A DNA stretch of 64,000 bases from Aulosira sp. FACHB-615 (lineage in GTDB: Bacteria; Cyanobacteriota; Cyanobacteriia; Cyanobacteriales; Nostocaceae). Below are positions 26,430-35,762 of this stretch, piece by piece. The position numbers and the translations under genes were made by a program. The notes under the pieces are model-generated. The model was not told the DNA's origin. It ran no database searches and saw only the letters and a list, made by a program, of their open reading frames with translations. The stretch lies in NCBI RefSeq assembly GCF_014698045.1, contig NZ_JACJSE010000005.1:124001-188000 (forward strand). The letters are read 5' to 3'. Each line of letters starts with the position of its first letter. The stretch's first letter is position 1.

Positions 26430-26550
26430 TATGAAGTGTGAAGTGGGGGATGAGGGAGACAAGGGAGACAAGGGAGACAAGGAAGCAATCTTTCTACCTT
26501 GTCTACCCCCTCTACCTTGTCTACCCTCTCTACCTTGTCTACTCCTCACT
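26430..26550. repeat. STRR heptamer tract between binding-protein and ATPase genes
   Basis: Tandem GGGAGACAAGGGAGACAAGG units are followed by the complementary type CTACCTTGTCTACC repeated three times, so the tract is a large imperfect palindrome. It falls in the intercistronic gap of the metal transporter operon and may form a strong RNA hairpin there. Confidence 0.75.
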
Positions 26551-26560
26551 CCACACTTTG

Positions 26561-27619
26561 TTATTTATTAGCCGTGGTAGCTGGGCCGACGACATTGGTA
26601 GTATTTAGCTTGTCAACTAATTGAGGATTTCCGCCCAGATTTGCGGCCATGATTCGCAGATTGTTTGCCATCATGCCAATGTAAGTATGCTGGGGATTAG
26701 TATTTTCTATGGCATTAGCTGATCCCGTTCCTGGTAATTCATCATCAGAGGTATTGGCTATTTTGACTTTGGCTTCTCTGGCAATTTGTTCTTCAACTTT
26801 GCTGGGGTAGACTTCTGAACCAAAAATTGCAGGTACTCCAGATTTGCGAATTTGGTCGATGAGTTTGGCAACATCTTGGGCGGAAGGTTCTTTAAAATCA
26901 GATGGTTGAATTGCGCCGATAACTTCAAAGCCATATTCTCTAGCCCAGTAAGCCCAAGAGTCGTGGTATGTTAACAGTTTGCGATTTTTAGCAGGAATAC
27001 TCGCCACCACTTCACGGGTAACTTTGTCTAATTCGTCCAGACGTTGCAAGTAGTTCGTCAAATTTTTCTCGTAGTATTCTTTCCCTTCGGGGTCTAACTT
27101 TGTTAATTGTTGCGCGGCTAATTTAGCATAAGCTTCTGCATATTTGGGGTTTACCCATAAATGGGGATTGGGGTCTCCTTTTTCTTTGGGAAAGCTAAAA
27201 TCATAAATCCATTGGGCTTCCGTAATAGTGTTGTTCCCCAGTTCATAAATATTTGTTTCTTTGGGTTTAGAAGTTTTTGCGAGTTTTTCCGTGGGTACTT
27301 CTAAACGCAGTCCGTTGACGATAATCAAATTAGCTTTGGATAACAAATCAGCATCACTAGGGCGCGGTTCAAATGTATGAGAGTCAGCACCTTCAGGAAT
27401 AATGCCTTTGACTTGAGTGCGATCGCCTGCAATATTACTCACAATATTCGTGATCGGTGCAACTGTGGTCACAACAGTTAGTTTACTTTTAGTTTGATTC
27501 TGCACAGGTTTTGCAGTCGCACCAGTGCCACCAGGGTTAGGAGACACTGTTGTATTTGGTGGTGCATTACAAGCTGTTAGTGACAAACTAAGTATTAATA
27601 ACCACGCAGATGTTTTCAT
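26561..27619 (-). CDS. Zn/Mn ABC transporter substrate-binding lipoprotein (ZnuA/TroA family)
   Basis: The 352-residue protein has a lipoprotein signal (LSLSLTAC, Cys about residue 17), a Pro/Gly/Thr linker, then the cluster A-I metal-binding fold. Likely ligands are His in DSHTFEPRP (about 101), His in NPHLWVNP (about 163), His in TYHDSWAYWA (about 229) and Asp in NTSDDELPG (about 302). Three His plus Asp resembles TroA, whereas Mn-specific MntC/PsaA use Glu at the third site. The His-rich loop of ZnuA is absent. First gene of the operon with the ATPase and permease. Zn2+ is somewhat favoured over Mn2+. Confidence 0.9.
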   Translation of the reverse strand: MKTSAWLLILSLSLTACNAPPNTTVSPNPGGTGATAKPVQNQTKSKLTVVTTVAPITNIVSNIAGDRTQVKGIIPEGADSHTFEPRPSDADLLSKANLIIVNGLRLEVPTEKLAKTSKPKETNIYELGNNTITEAQWIYDFSFPKEKGDPNPHLWVNPKYAEAYAKLAAQQLTKLDPEGKEYYEKNLTNYLQRLDELDKVTREVVASIPAKNRKLLTYHDSWAYWAREYGFEVIGAIQPSDFKEPSAQDVAKLIDQIRKSGVPAIFGSEVYPSKVEEQIAREAKVKIANTSDDELPGTGSANAIENTNPQHTYIGMMANNLRIMAANLGGNPQLVDKLNTTNVVGPATTANK

Positions 27620-28331
27620 TACTTGAATATTAGTAATTTTTTGGGTGTGAAATCATCCAATAGTAAATATTTTCCTCCTAGTTAATACAATCCCCCAATA
27701 GAGGATTTCCCTGTAACTTTTATGTTTTTTTAACATCTGGCTGGTTTTAGGATTAATTCTGTCTAAAAAACTGGGTATGAGTTCCTTCTTAAGATAGATG
27801 TTTCTATATGACAAGCCATATATTTCAGTATAAATCTAACTCGATAATGATTTTTTAGGCATAATATTACACCGAGTTTACTAATTAATAAAAAATATAA
27901 TGTTTGATCATTTAGATATTGAATTTCACCAAAATTATTGGGGTTTAATTTTGATTAATACTAAAAACAATTTTTATTCTTGCAAAACTTATTTTTTCTT
28001 AATACTTAGTAATAATTATTCGTGATGTTACATATATTTCAGCGAAATGAGGTATAAGTGTACAATCCAAAATTATGTAGAGGCGTTAGGCTGAAGCCAT
28101 AATACACCCTACTTAAGATTTACTTTATAAATTATTTCTTAATGATTGCTGATGACTCTTAAACCTAAAATGCTTTAATAAAGAGTAATTTGACTACATT
28201 TTTTTTAAATCTGTTTAATATATAATTAAGTAAGCTTATGCAATAAATCAAAAGTTACAAACATAGAAATAAACCAATCAAGTAAAAAATATACTTACAT
28301 ATCTTTATCTTAACCAAATTAATTAAATTGT
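27620..28331. other. 0.7-kb AT-rich intergenic region between divergent genes
   Basis: No gene found. It must contain promoters for the metal transporter (leftward) and the lipid kinase (rightward). I searched by eye for a Zur or Fur-like palindrome near 27620-27700 and saw none that was convincing. A decayed repeat (GGCGTTAGGCTGAAGCC) lies near 28081. Confidence 0.5.
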
Positions 28332-29252
28332 ATGGAAGCTGATAATTGGCAACAAACAAGACAAAGGTCAATACCAGTAAATTCCCGTGCGTTACTGTTA
28401 GTTAATCGTCATGCCCGCCAAGGAGAGCAAAGATTACGAGAAGCAACTCATTATCTAAATAAACTTGGCTTTAAATTAATAGAAGAATCTACCGAAAGCC
28501 CCAAACATCTTTCAGAAATTATTCGCCGTTATCAACATGAAGTTGATTTAGTAATTGTGGGTGGTGGTGATGGAACTTTAAACGCCGCAGTGGAAGCTTT
28601 AGTAGAAACACAATTACCTTTAGGAATTTTACCTTTAGGTACTGCCAACGATTTAGCCAGAACATTAGCAATTCCCAATTCCTTAGCAGAAGCTTGCGAA
28701 ATTATTGCCTATGGAGAATTGCGCCGCATTGATTTAGGTTGGGTAAACGGGAAACATTTTTTTAATGTTGCCAGTATGGGATTGAGTGTCAAAATTACCC
28801 AAAAACTCACCAAAGAAAGAAAACGTCGTTGGGGAGTATTAGCTTATATTGCCACTGCATTACAAGTAATTTGGGAGTCTCGCCCCTTTAGCGCCGAAAT
28901 TAAAATCAAGGATCAATCCTTTCGTGTTAAAACTGTGCAGATTGCGATCGGTAACGGTCGTTATTATGGTGGTGGTATGGCAGTAGTTCACGATGCCACT
29001 ATTGATGATCAAAGATTGGATCTCTACAGTTTAGAAATAGAACACTGGTGGCAAATCATACCCTTATTGCCAGCAATGCGCCAAGGTAGACATATTCACT
29101 GGCGGAGTGTACGGGCGCTGCAAGGACAAAAATTTGAAATTTATACTCGCAAACCCCGCCCAATTAATACTGATGGGGAAATCACAACTTATACTCCTGC
29201 CAGTTTTAAAGTCATACCCAAGGCAATACCGGTTTTAGTACCGCCAATATAA
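28332..29252 (+). CDS. Diacylglycerol/lipid kinase family protein (YegS/DagK type)
   Basis: The 306-residue protein begins with the lipid-kinase nucleotide-binding pattern RALLLVNRHARQGEQ, then DLVIVGGGDGTLNAAVEAL (about residues 75-93), the GGDGT signature of the DAGK catalytic domain, and LGILPLGTANDLAR. The C-terminal beta-sandwich half holds AIGNGRYYGGGMAV. It probably phosphorylates diacylglycerol or a related lipid at the membrane face. The ATG start is clear. The ExoD-like gene 88 bp downstream could be in the same transcript. Confidence 0.9.
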   Translation: MEADNWQQTRQRSIPVNSRALLLVNRHARQGEQRLREATHYLNKLGFKLIEESTESPKHLSEIIRRYQHEVDLVIVGGGDGTLNAAVEALVETQLPLGILPLGTANDLARTLAIPNSLAEACEIIAYGELRRIDLGWVNGKHFFNVASMGLSVKITQKLTKERKRRWGVLAYIATALQVIWESRPFSAEIKIKDQSFRVKTVQIAIGNGRYYGGGMAVVHDATIDDQRLDLYSLEIEHWWQIIPLLPAMRQGRHIHWRSVRALQGQKFEIYTRKPRPINTDGEITTYTPASFKVIPKAIPVLVPPI

Positions 29253-29340
29253 ATTCAGAGAATAGTGTTTTTTCGATTCCTGACTCACCACTCCCCGATA
29301 TTTAAATTTACATCCGATATACTAAAAAAAGCTGGGTCTT

Positions 29341-29973
29341 GTGACAATTCACTCTAACTCGCGCCAAATGCCTCTAAGATTTTCGCAAGAAATTAAATCC
29401 TTGCTACAACGCTTATCTAATCACCACTTAACTTTAGGTGATATTTTGGCAGAGACTGCGGAACGAGGGTTTAGCCTGATAATAGCTTTATTAGTTTTAC
29501 CTTTTTTGTTTCCCATGCCTCCAGGGTTAGCTGGGCCTTTTGGTGCTGCTTGCTTGCTGGTTTCTATACAGATGGTTTTTGGCAGGCGATCGCCTTGGCT
29601 ACCAAAACAAATCGCCAGATATCAATTTCCGCGTCCATTTGCCCAACTTATCTTAAAAAATCTCCAACGTCTCACAAAAATAGTCGAAAAAATTACCCGT
29701 CCACGCCTAAAGCGCATCGCCAGTAATCCCTTAACTTGGCGACTGAATGGGTTATGTATTTCTTGGTTAACAATATTGCTAATGCTACCATTACCTTTAA
29801 CAAATCCGATTCCGACTATTGGCATATTACTATTAGCAATTGCGACTCTCGAAGCTGATGGTTTATTGATTTGTATTGGTTATATTATTACTGCTTTAAT
29901 TACTTCTTTCTTTGCATTTCTGGGATATGCAGTCTGGTTAGCACCTGGGTTATTACCTAATTTTTTTAAATAA
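29341..29973 (+). CDS. ExoD family exopolysaccharide-synthesis-related membrane protein
   Basis: The 210-residue protein matches ExoD, named from Sinorhizobium exopolysaccharide mutants; its biochemical activity is unknown. Typical blocks are LTLGDILAETAERGFSLIIA near residue 30, LPFLFPMPPGLAGPFG near 59 and a C-terminal membrane region with PLPLTNPIPTIGILLLAIA. About four membrane segments. The start is GTG at 29341. An intrinsic terminator follows within 20 bp. Confidence 0.87.
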   Translation: MTIHSNSRQMPLRFSQEIKSLLQRLSNHHLTLGDILAETAERGFSLIIALLVLPFLFPMPPGLAGPFGAACLLVSIQMVFGRRSPWLPKQIARYQFPRPFAQLILKNLQRLTKIVEKITRPRLKRIASNPLTWRLNGLCISWLTILLMLPLPLTNPIPTIGILLLAIATLEADGLLICIGYIITALITSFFAFLGYAVWLAPGLLPNFFK

Positions 29974-29989
29974 AACAAATTCTATAAAT

Positions 29990-30019
29990 AAACCCCTCAG
30001 ACTAGAAGTCTGGGGTTTT
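29990..30019 (+). terminator. Intrinsic terminator after the exoD-like gene
   Basis: AAACCCC and CAGACT pair with AGTCTG and GGGGTTTT around an AGA loop, with one bulged T. The right arm ends in four T residues. Confidence 0.75.
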
Positions 30020-30108
30020 ACCAACAAAGCTACATTAGGAATCCGCAGGATTTTCTTTCAATTTCAAAAGATGATCAATTGCTTTGCTGGCTGAACCATA
30101 ATTGCTAA

Positions 30109-30831
30109 CTATATTCTCCAGTCAACATCACTAGATGTTTCTACTTGTGCATTGATGCCATATAGTTTGACTAAGCCTGTTAAAACTAAACAGCTAACAA
30201 CTAACGCAATGGGAGGTAATGAAGCACTATCTAAAACGATAAACACACCTAAACCAATCAACACAAAGGGAACAATGTTGTTACCATATTGCGAAATTAA
30301 ATTACAGATAGCAGGTTGGCAGGTAAGTTTATATGTGCCGTAGCACCAAACACCAACAAGCGATAAAAAGACTGCAATAATCACTAGTAAACTAGAGAAA
30401 TCTGCATTAGCAAACAATGGCATATAAATGCTGACATTATCACTACCATTCGCAATAGTAATAGCAGCAACACTAAAAGCTTGGGGAGATAACCAGTTAG
30501 TTAAGGGAGAAGATTTAGTTAATTCTGGTTCTGATGCGGTTGTTTCAGATGAATCTTGATCTGGATTCAATAGACGATGTAAGCCAATAACAATGGGTGC
30601 AAAACCAAGAAAACCCATCCACTCAGAAGGTAGAATTAAACCTCCTAAAAAACCAACTAAACTAGCAATTACTAATGTACTAAAACCTAGATATTGACCA
30701 ATCACAATGTGTCGACAACGGAAACTTGCATTCACTTGCGAGAATAACAGCGTCAGGATAACTAAATCATCCAAATTTGTAGCGGTAAAAGCTGTGATAC
30801 CAGTGGGAATACTGTTAATAATTCCATTCAT
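30109..30831 (-). CDS. CadD-like cadmium resistance / cation transporter
   Basis: The 240-residue integral membrane protein looks like the CadD family. It starts with GITAFTATNLDDLVILTLLF and has the partly related internal FSVAAITIANGSDNVSIYMP; paired Asp-containing helices (NLDDL and NGSDN) are a mark of these exporters. A hydrophilic loop (about residues 92-112) separates two halves. It may export Cd2+ or another divalent cation; specificity is inferred only from the family. No metalloregulator gene is next to it. The ATG at 30831 gives a full N-terminal helix. Confidence 0.85.
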   Translation of the reverse strand: MNGIINSIPTGITAFTATNLDDLVILTLLFSQVNASFRCRHIVIGQYLGFSTLVIASLVGFLGGLILPSEWMGFLGFAPIVIGLHRLLNPDQDSSETTASEPELTKSSPLTNWLSPQAFSVAAITIANGSDNVSIYMPLFANADFSSLLVIIAVFLSLVGVWCYGTYKLTCQPAICNLISQYGNNIVPFVLIGLGVFIVLDSASLPPIALVVSCLVLTGLVKLYGINAQVETSSDVDWRI

Positions 30832-31076
30832 GTCTATCTCTCCTTGATCTGCACATTGATTTCTGCATATTTTGGGAATTAACTACTTTAAGTAAGTGTA
30901 GAGATGTAGCATCCCAAATGAATTTATCTCAATAAGTAACTGAAGATAAAAAAGCTGCGAAGGCTGATTGTAACTGAAGAGTGGAAGAGTCAAGATTTTA
31001 GTCTAGAACTGGCTCAAGATATTTAAAATTTAGACTCTCACTCTGTTGAAAAAATGAAATTGTAGGTCATTCATTG

Positions 31077-31688
31077 TTATCGACGAATGTATTGATCAAT
31101 AACTTTGGTATGATCATCAACGAACTTATCTTGTTTACTAACTGGAGTAAAAGGTGCTGTTTTCGGAAATTTTTCGTTAATTTGTACAACGAGTCCTGGT
31201 GCTAAAGTAACGCGATTATCTTTAACCTCCTTGGAAACACTTAAATGTACTTTCATTTCCCGCAACATTTGTTGCTGTTCTTTCACGATTTCAGTCAACT
31301 CAGCAATTTGTTGTGTATGTAATTTATCCAGTTTTTCATGGAGTAGTTCAATATTTTGTCCGGCGCGTAAGTTTACCTGATGGTCAATGTCGGCGTTTCT
31401 TCGGTCAGTATCAGACTGGCGGTTTTGACTCATTAATACAATTGGTGCAGTGTAAGCTGAAGCGAAAGAAAACACCAAGTTCAGCAGAATGAATGGTGAC
31501 TCATCCCAGTGAGGAACTCCTGGTGCTAAGTTTAAACCAACCCATCCGGCTAAAACTGTGCTTTGACAAATCAGAAATTTCCAAGAACCTACATGAGATG
31601 CGAGTTTATCTGCAAGGCGTTGACCGGGAGTTAATTCTTCAGTTGTAATTTGTTGCGTTGCCAATTTTTGATTAACTACTGGCTTCAT
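31077..31688 (-). CDS. DUF1003 family membrane protein
   Basis: The 203-residue protein has the DUF1003 pattern: GQRLADKLASHVGSWKFLIC near residue 22, two membrane helices (about 39-55 and 67-87, the second within PFILLNLVFSFASAYTAPIV), then MSQNRQSDTDRRNADIDHQV. A coiled-coil stretch (LHEKLDKLHTQQIAELTEIV) and a basic C-terminal tail follow. Function unknown. It is transcribed toward the CadD-like gene, 245 bp away, on the same strand. Confidence 0.87.
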   Translation of the reverse strand: MKPVVNQKLATQQITTEELTPGQRLADKLASHVGSWKFLICQSTVLAGWVGLNLAPGVPHWDESPFILLNLVFSFASAYTAPIVLMSQNRQSDTDRRNADIDHQVNLRAGQNIELLHEKLDKLHTQQIAELTEIVKEQQQMLREMKVHLSVSKEVKDNRVTLAPGLVVQINEKFPKTAPFTPVSKQDKFVDDHTKVIDQYIRR

Positions 31689-31945
31689 AATTTACCTCTC
31701 TGGGTGATTGCTGTCTGTGTTTTTGTTGATGAATTTAATTTATGCTGTTACTCTGATAAATACAAATATTATTATTTTTTAAATTAATAAATTTAAGTGA
31801 TTGATACAGAGAACAGCTAAGAAATACTGAGATAAACTAAAAAATGATTGAGACAGCAATTCCCAAATCGAAAATCGTGCGATCGCTCTCCAACTGCATC
31901 TGTTCGTGTAATATGAGTTAGCCTTGCTGTCGAACTCACACAGTT

Positions 31946-32872
31946 ATGAGTCAACTGACATCTAAAAATTGGATTCTCATCCAACAAAAACTTACACCAT
32001 ACTTGTTTTTGCTACCAGCGTTAGTACTGTTGGGGTTAACTGTCTTCTGGCCTGCATTACAAGCCTTTTACCTCAGTTTCACCAGCTATGAAGATATTTC
32101 CCAGCCACCACAATGGATAGGTTTTGGGAATTTTCTGCGGTTGTGGAAAGACGCAGTGTTTTGGAAAACTTTAGAAAACACCTTTCTTTATCTAGTGGGT
32201 GTAGTTCCCATTCTCGTAATTACTCCCCTGGGTTTAGCAATTTTAGTCAATCAAAAACTGCGGGGTGTTAGTTGGTTTAGAGCCGCATATTATACACCAG
32301 TAGTAATTTCAATGGTAGTTGCAGGTATCGCCTGGAAATGGTTATACGCCGAAAACGGTTTACTGAATCAGTTACTCAAAACTTTAGGAATTTTCCCCGA
32401 AGGAATTCCTTGGTTAACTAGTCCAGATAAAATTTTGGGGATTTTACCCATTTCTCTAGCCAGTGTGATGGCTGTAACTATGTGGAAAGGCTTGGGCTAC
32501 TACATGGTAATTTATTTAGCTGGGTTACAATCAATCCCGGCTGATGTTTATGAAGCCGCCGCTATTGATGGTTCAGATGGTATTAAAAAACATTGGGATA
32601 TTACGATACCTTTAATGAGACCTTATTTAGCTTTAGTAGCAGTAATTTCAGCTATTTCCGCTACAAAAGTTTTTGAAGAAGTATATATCATGACTCAAGG
32701 CGGGCCACTCAATAGTTCTAAAACCATTGTTTATTATTTATATGAACAAGCTTTTAGTAATTTAGACATTAGCTATGCTTGTACAATTGGATTAATATTA
32801 TTTTTAATAATTTTAGGTCTGTCAGTTTTACGGTTAACTCTTAATCAATCAGGTGGAGATTCTCTAGTTTAG
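31946..32872 (+). CDS. Carbohydrate ABC transporter permease (MalF/UgpA type)
   Basis: The 308-residue protein has six membrane segments and the binding-protein-dependent permease signature EAAAIDGSDGIKKHWDITIP (about residues 209-228), the loop that docks on the ATPase. LPALVLLGLTVFWPALQAFY at the N-terminus is typical of the MalF/UgpA subfamily. A second permease (MalG type), binding protein and ATPase are all missing from the neighbourhood, so partners must be encoded elsewhere. The sugar is unknown. Confidence 0.9.
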   Translation: MSQLTSKNWILIQQKLTPYLFLLPALVLLGLTVFWPALQAFYLSFTSYEDISQPPQWIGFGNFLRLWKDAVFWKTLENTFLYLVGVVPILVITPLGLAILVNQKLRGVSWFRAAYYTPVVISMVVAGIAWKWLYAENGLLNQLLKTLGIFPEGIPWLTSPDKILGILPISLASVMAVTMWKGLGYYMVIYLAGLQSIPADVYEAAAIDGSDGIKKHWDITIPLMRPYLALVAVISAISATKVFEEVYIMTQGGPLNSSKTIVYYLYEQAFSNLDISYACTIGLILFLIILGLSVLRLTLNQSGGDSLV

Positions 32873-33216
32873 CAGCCAAACAATCTAGAGATTCAGATTC
32901 TCAACTTCTTGGAAGTTGAGGAGAATGATTGAGAAGTGCTACATTCAGGGTGGTTTTTTGTCGCTGGAGAATGATGGCAAAAAAGCTAGGATATTTAACC
33001 AGGACTTACGCACAAAGATTATCTGTGGAGATTGGGTGTAAGGGTGAAAGGGTTTGGGGCTTTGCCGTGAGCGTCAGCCGAACGGTGTAAGGATTTTGAA
33101 TAAGTACACCCCTATACCCTTGAACCCTCGCCACAACCCTTGATTTTTCGTTTTGATGCGTAAGTCCTAAATACTTTCCCAATATCCTCTAAGTATATTA
33201 ATTTTTAGGTATTTAT
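32873..33216. other. Intergenic region with a hairpin and a MITE
   Basis: A 9-bp hairpin CTCAACTTC/GAAGTTGAG at 32900-32920, 28 bp past the permease stop, may end its transcript although no T-run follows. The rest is dominated by the MITE at 33001-33168; the ATG of the NmrA-like gene is 49 bp past it. Confidence 0.6.
33001..33168. repeat. MITE-like element, AGGACTTACGC family, copy with insert
   Basis: Termini AGGACTTACGC and GCGTAAGTCCT are perfect. The left interior is nearly identical to the copy at 29-178 (CTGTGGAGATTGGGTGT). A short segment GGGCTTTGCCGTGAGCGTCA near 33057 is absent from the others and looks like a nested insertion. Confidence 0.75.
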
Positions 33217-34092
33217 ATGTTTTTAGTAACAGGAGCAACGGGGGGAATTGGTCGTCGTGTTGTGCGACTGCTACGCCAACAAGAACAATCAGTCAGGGCG
33301 TTTGTGCGGCTGACCTCACATTATAGTGAGTTAGAACATCGGGGCGCAGAAATTTTTATTGGTGACTTGCGCCAAACTAGAGATATAGAAAAAGCAACTC
33401 AAGGTGTCACATATATTATCAGCACTCATGGTTCTGATGGTGATGCTCTCTCACTAGACTATCGCGCCAACATAGAACTAATTGACCAAGCAAAAGCTAA
33501 CCAAGTTCAGCATTTTGTGTTTGTGTCTGTGTTGGGAGTCGATCGCGGCTATGAAGATGCGCCTGTGTTTAAAGCTAAACGCGCAGTCGAAAGATATTTG
33601 GTAGATAGTGGCTTAAATTACACAATTTTACGTCCATCTGGACTAGCATCTAATTTGCTGCCACTGGCAGAACAGTTTCGAGAAACAGGATTGTATTTAC
33701 TAATTGGCGATCGCAAAAACCGTAGCTCAGTTGTGAGTACAGATGATTTAGCAAAAATGATAGTTGATTCTGTCAAACTTACACAGGCGCATAACCAAAT
33801 ATTGCCAGTTGGGGGGCCAGAAATTTTGCAACGGGAAGATATTCCGCAAATTTTTGGTCGAATTTTTAATAAAGAACCGATAGTCATCAACCCACCAGTT
33901 TTCTTAGTGGATGGCTTAAGACATATTATTGGTTTGTTCAGTCCGCAAGCGCAAACAGCCTTGGGGACTTATCGGACATTGCTATCTAATGAATTTTTCT
34001 GTAAAAAAGATGAAATAGCTAATTTAGAGAAGATTTTCAATTTTCAGTTGGAAACTTTGGAAAATTTTTTACGACGCTATTTAGCAGTTTGA
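33217..34092 (+). CDS. NmrA-like / atypical short-chain dehydrogenase, NAD(P)-binding
   Basis: The 291-residue protein starts with a Rossmann fold, MFLVTGATGGIGRRVVRLLR, containing GxxGxxG. HFVFVSVLGVDRGYED (about 101-116) and LRPSGLASNLL follow the atypical SDR layout in which the catalytic Tyr/Lys pair is altered. Such proteins act as redox sensors, quinone or sugar-nucleotide reductases, or photosystem assembly factors (Ycf39). Which applies here cannot be told. The nearest upstream base composition is a MITE, so the promoter is short or inside it. Confidence 0.82.
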   Translation: MFLVTGATGGIGRRVVRLLRQQEQSVRAFVRLTSHYSELEHRGAEIFIGDLRQTRDIEKATQGVTYIISTHGSDGDALSLDYRANIELIDQAKANQVQHFVFVSVLGVDRGYEDAPVFKAKRAVERYLVDSGLNYTILRPSGLASNLLPLAEQFRETGLYLLIGDRKNRSSVVSTDDLAKMIVDSVKLTQAHNQILPVGGPEILQREDIPQIFGRIFNKEPIVINPPVFLVDGLRHIIGLFSPQAQTALGTYRTLLSNEFFCKKDEIANLEKIFNFQLETLENFLRRYLAV

Positions 34093-34102
34093 ATCAGGGG
34101 GT

Positions 34103-34245
34103 GGAGGTTAGAGGTTAGAGGTTAGAGGTTAGAGGTTACAGGTTAGAGCTTAGTTTAATGCGATCCTTAGTTCCTCCCCAAGTCCTCAATTCCTAAACCC
34201 TAACTCCAAGCCCCTAGCCTCTAGTCCCTAGCCCCTAGCCCCTCC
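34103..34245. repeat. STRR heptamer tracts between the NmrA-like and hlyD-like genes
   Basis: A GAGGTTA heptamer is repeated about six times near 34105-34147, and a second tract of (C)CCTAG units (TAGTCCCTAGCCCCTAGCC) lies near 34210-34245. The two are roughly complementary in type (GAGGTTAG against CTAGCCTC). Confidence 0.75.
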
Positions 34246-34265
34246 TAATTAAATTTAAAAATCTT

Positions 34266-35762
34266 ATGACTTCTCCCCTATTTGCCAATGCTGCTCAAGC
34301 GCGTCAAACAAAACAGCGATTCGCCAAGCCAGAGGATCAATTGTCTTATGAGTTAGGTAAGGCAGTTCAAGAATTGCCCCCGCTTTATACTAGATTATTA
34401 GCCGGAACCATTAGTTTAGCGTTATTCGGCACGATCGCCTGGGCGAATTTCTCGGAAATTGATGAAGTAGCCATCGCTCAAGGGGAATTAATTGCTTCCA
34501 CCCAAGTCAGACCTTTGACATCGCTGGGGAATGGGATGATTTTAGCAGTGAAGGTGAAAGAAGGCGATCGCGTCACCAAAAATCAAGTATTAATTCAACG
34601 CGACCCCGATTTCCAAAAAACAGACGTAAACCGCCTGACAGAATCTAGCCAGTTGATTAAAGATGACTTAGAGCGTTTGGATGTAGAACGCATCGGCGGT
34701 CAAAGCACTGGTGAGAAATTGCAAGATGAACTGTTAATAGCACGTCTGCGCGATTATCAAGCACGTCAAGCCACCGCCGAAGCCGAAGCCAACCGCCAAC
34801 GCGCCCTCCTCGACCAAGCAAAAGTCCGCCTAACAAGATTGCGAGAAAATTTAGAAACTGCCAAAACTGCATTAGTTAACTCTAAAGCTAATCTTGCTAA
34901 TGCTCAAAATATCCGCGCCACAGTCAAAGAAGCATTAACAATTGCCAAAAATCGAGAAACCAAACTCCGCACCTTGATTACTCCTGGTGCTGTCCCTAGA
35001 GTTGATTACTTAGAAGCGCAAGAACGATTAAATCGTGCTACCACAGATGTCACCAGATCAGAAGATGAAGTAACCAACGCGAGTAACAGAGTCTCAGAAG
35101 CACAGGATCGCGTTGTCTCCCTCGAAAAAGACATCGCAGCCCAAGTCCAAGAAGTACGTCAAGCCGAAGAAGCTTTTCAAGGGGCGCGTAATCAAGCACA
35201 ACGTGTCACATCTGAGCGTCAAAGCGAAATTTTGACTCAAATGAACAAGCGCAAAGAAGAATTAACCACTGTCTCTGGTCAATTAGCCCAGGCGAAAAAG
35301 CAACAAGATGGAGAAACCATTAAAGCACCTGTGGCTGGGACAATCTACAGAATTAAGGCGACCAAAGGCCCCGTACAATCAGGGGAAGAATTACTGTCAA
35401 TCTTGCCAGATGGCGAAGAATTAGAACTAGAGGTGAAAGTCCTCAACCGCGATATTGGCTTTATTCGTCCAGGAATGAAAGCAAAGGTTAAAATGGCTAC
35501 TTTCCCTTTCCAAGAATTCGGCACTATTGATGGCACAGTCGTACAAGTTAGTCCCAATGCCGTGGTTGATAAGGACTTAGGTTTGGTTTTCCCCACCAGA
35601 ATTCAAATGAATAAACATTCCCTAAATGTACGGGGTAAAGAAGTAGTATTTACACCCGGTATGGTAGCTACAGGAGAAATTGTCACGCGCAAAAAATCAA
35701 TTTTAACTTTCCTGATCGAACCTGTAACTCGGCGATTTAGCGAAGCTTTTTCTGTTAGGTAA
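34266..35762 (+). CDS. HlyD family membrane-fusion protein (type I secretion adaptor)
   Basis: The 498-residue protein links an inner-membrane exporter to an outer-membrane channel. A cytoplasmic N-terminus is followed by one membrane segment (about 42-62, LLAGTISLALFGTIAW), a first lipoyl half (about 75-115) and a long coiled coil (about 125-355) rich in Ala, Glu, Arg and Gln. The second lipoyl half contains TIKAPVAGTIYRIKATKGPV, and a beta-barrel domain ends with GMVATGEIVTRKKSILTFL. It matches HlyD/PrsE adaptors in length. No ABC exporter gene is adjacent. Confidence 0.92.
   Translation: MTSPLFANAAQARQTKQRFAKPEDQLSYELGKAVQELPPLYTRLLAGTISLALFGTIAWANFSEIDEVAIAQGELIASTQVRPLTSLGNGMILAVKVKEGDRVTKNQVLIQRDPDFQKTDVNRLTESSQLIKDDLERLDVERIGGQSTGEKLQDELLIARLRDYQARQATAEAEANRQRALLDQAKVRLTRLRENLETAKTALVNSKANLANAQNIRATVKEALTIAKNRETKLRTLITPGAVPRVDYLEAQERLNRATTDVTRSEDEVTNASNRVSEAQDRVVSLEKDIAAQVQEVRQAEEAFQGARNQAQRVTSERQSEILTQMNKRKEELTTVSGQLAQAKKQQDGETIKAPVAGTIYRIKATKGPVQSGEELLSILPDGEELELEVKVLNRDIGFIRPGMKAKVKMATFPFQEFGTIDGTVVQVSPNAVVDKDLGLVFPTRIQMNKHSLNVRGKEVVFTPGMVATGEIVTRKKSILTFLIEPVTRRFSEAFSVR

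Noticed and set aside
26411..26488. N-terminal extension of the metal ABC ATPase (LPCLPCLPCLP)
   Set aside because: It translates the STRR heptamer tract; the family start is the ATG at 26410.
26539..26550. Resemblance to the Yfr1 small-RNA core (ACTCCTCAC)
   Set aside because: The match lies inside the STRR tract and lacks the flanking stem-loops of Yfr1.
27620..27700. Possible Zur/Fur box before the metal transporter
   Set aside because: No inverted repeat of adequate quality was found by eye; a matrix scan would be needed.
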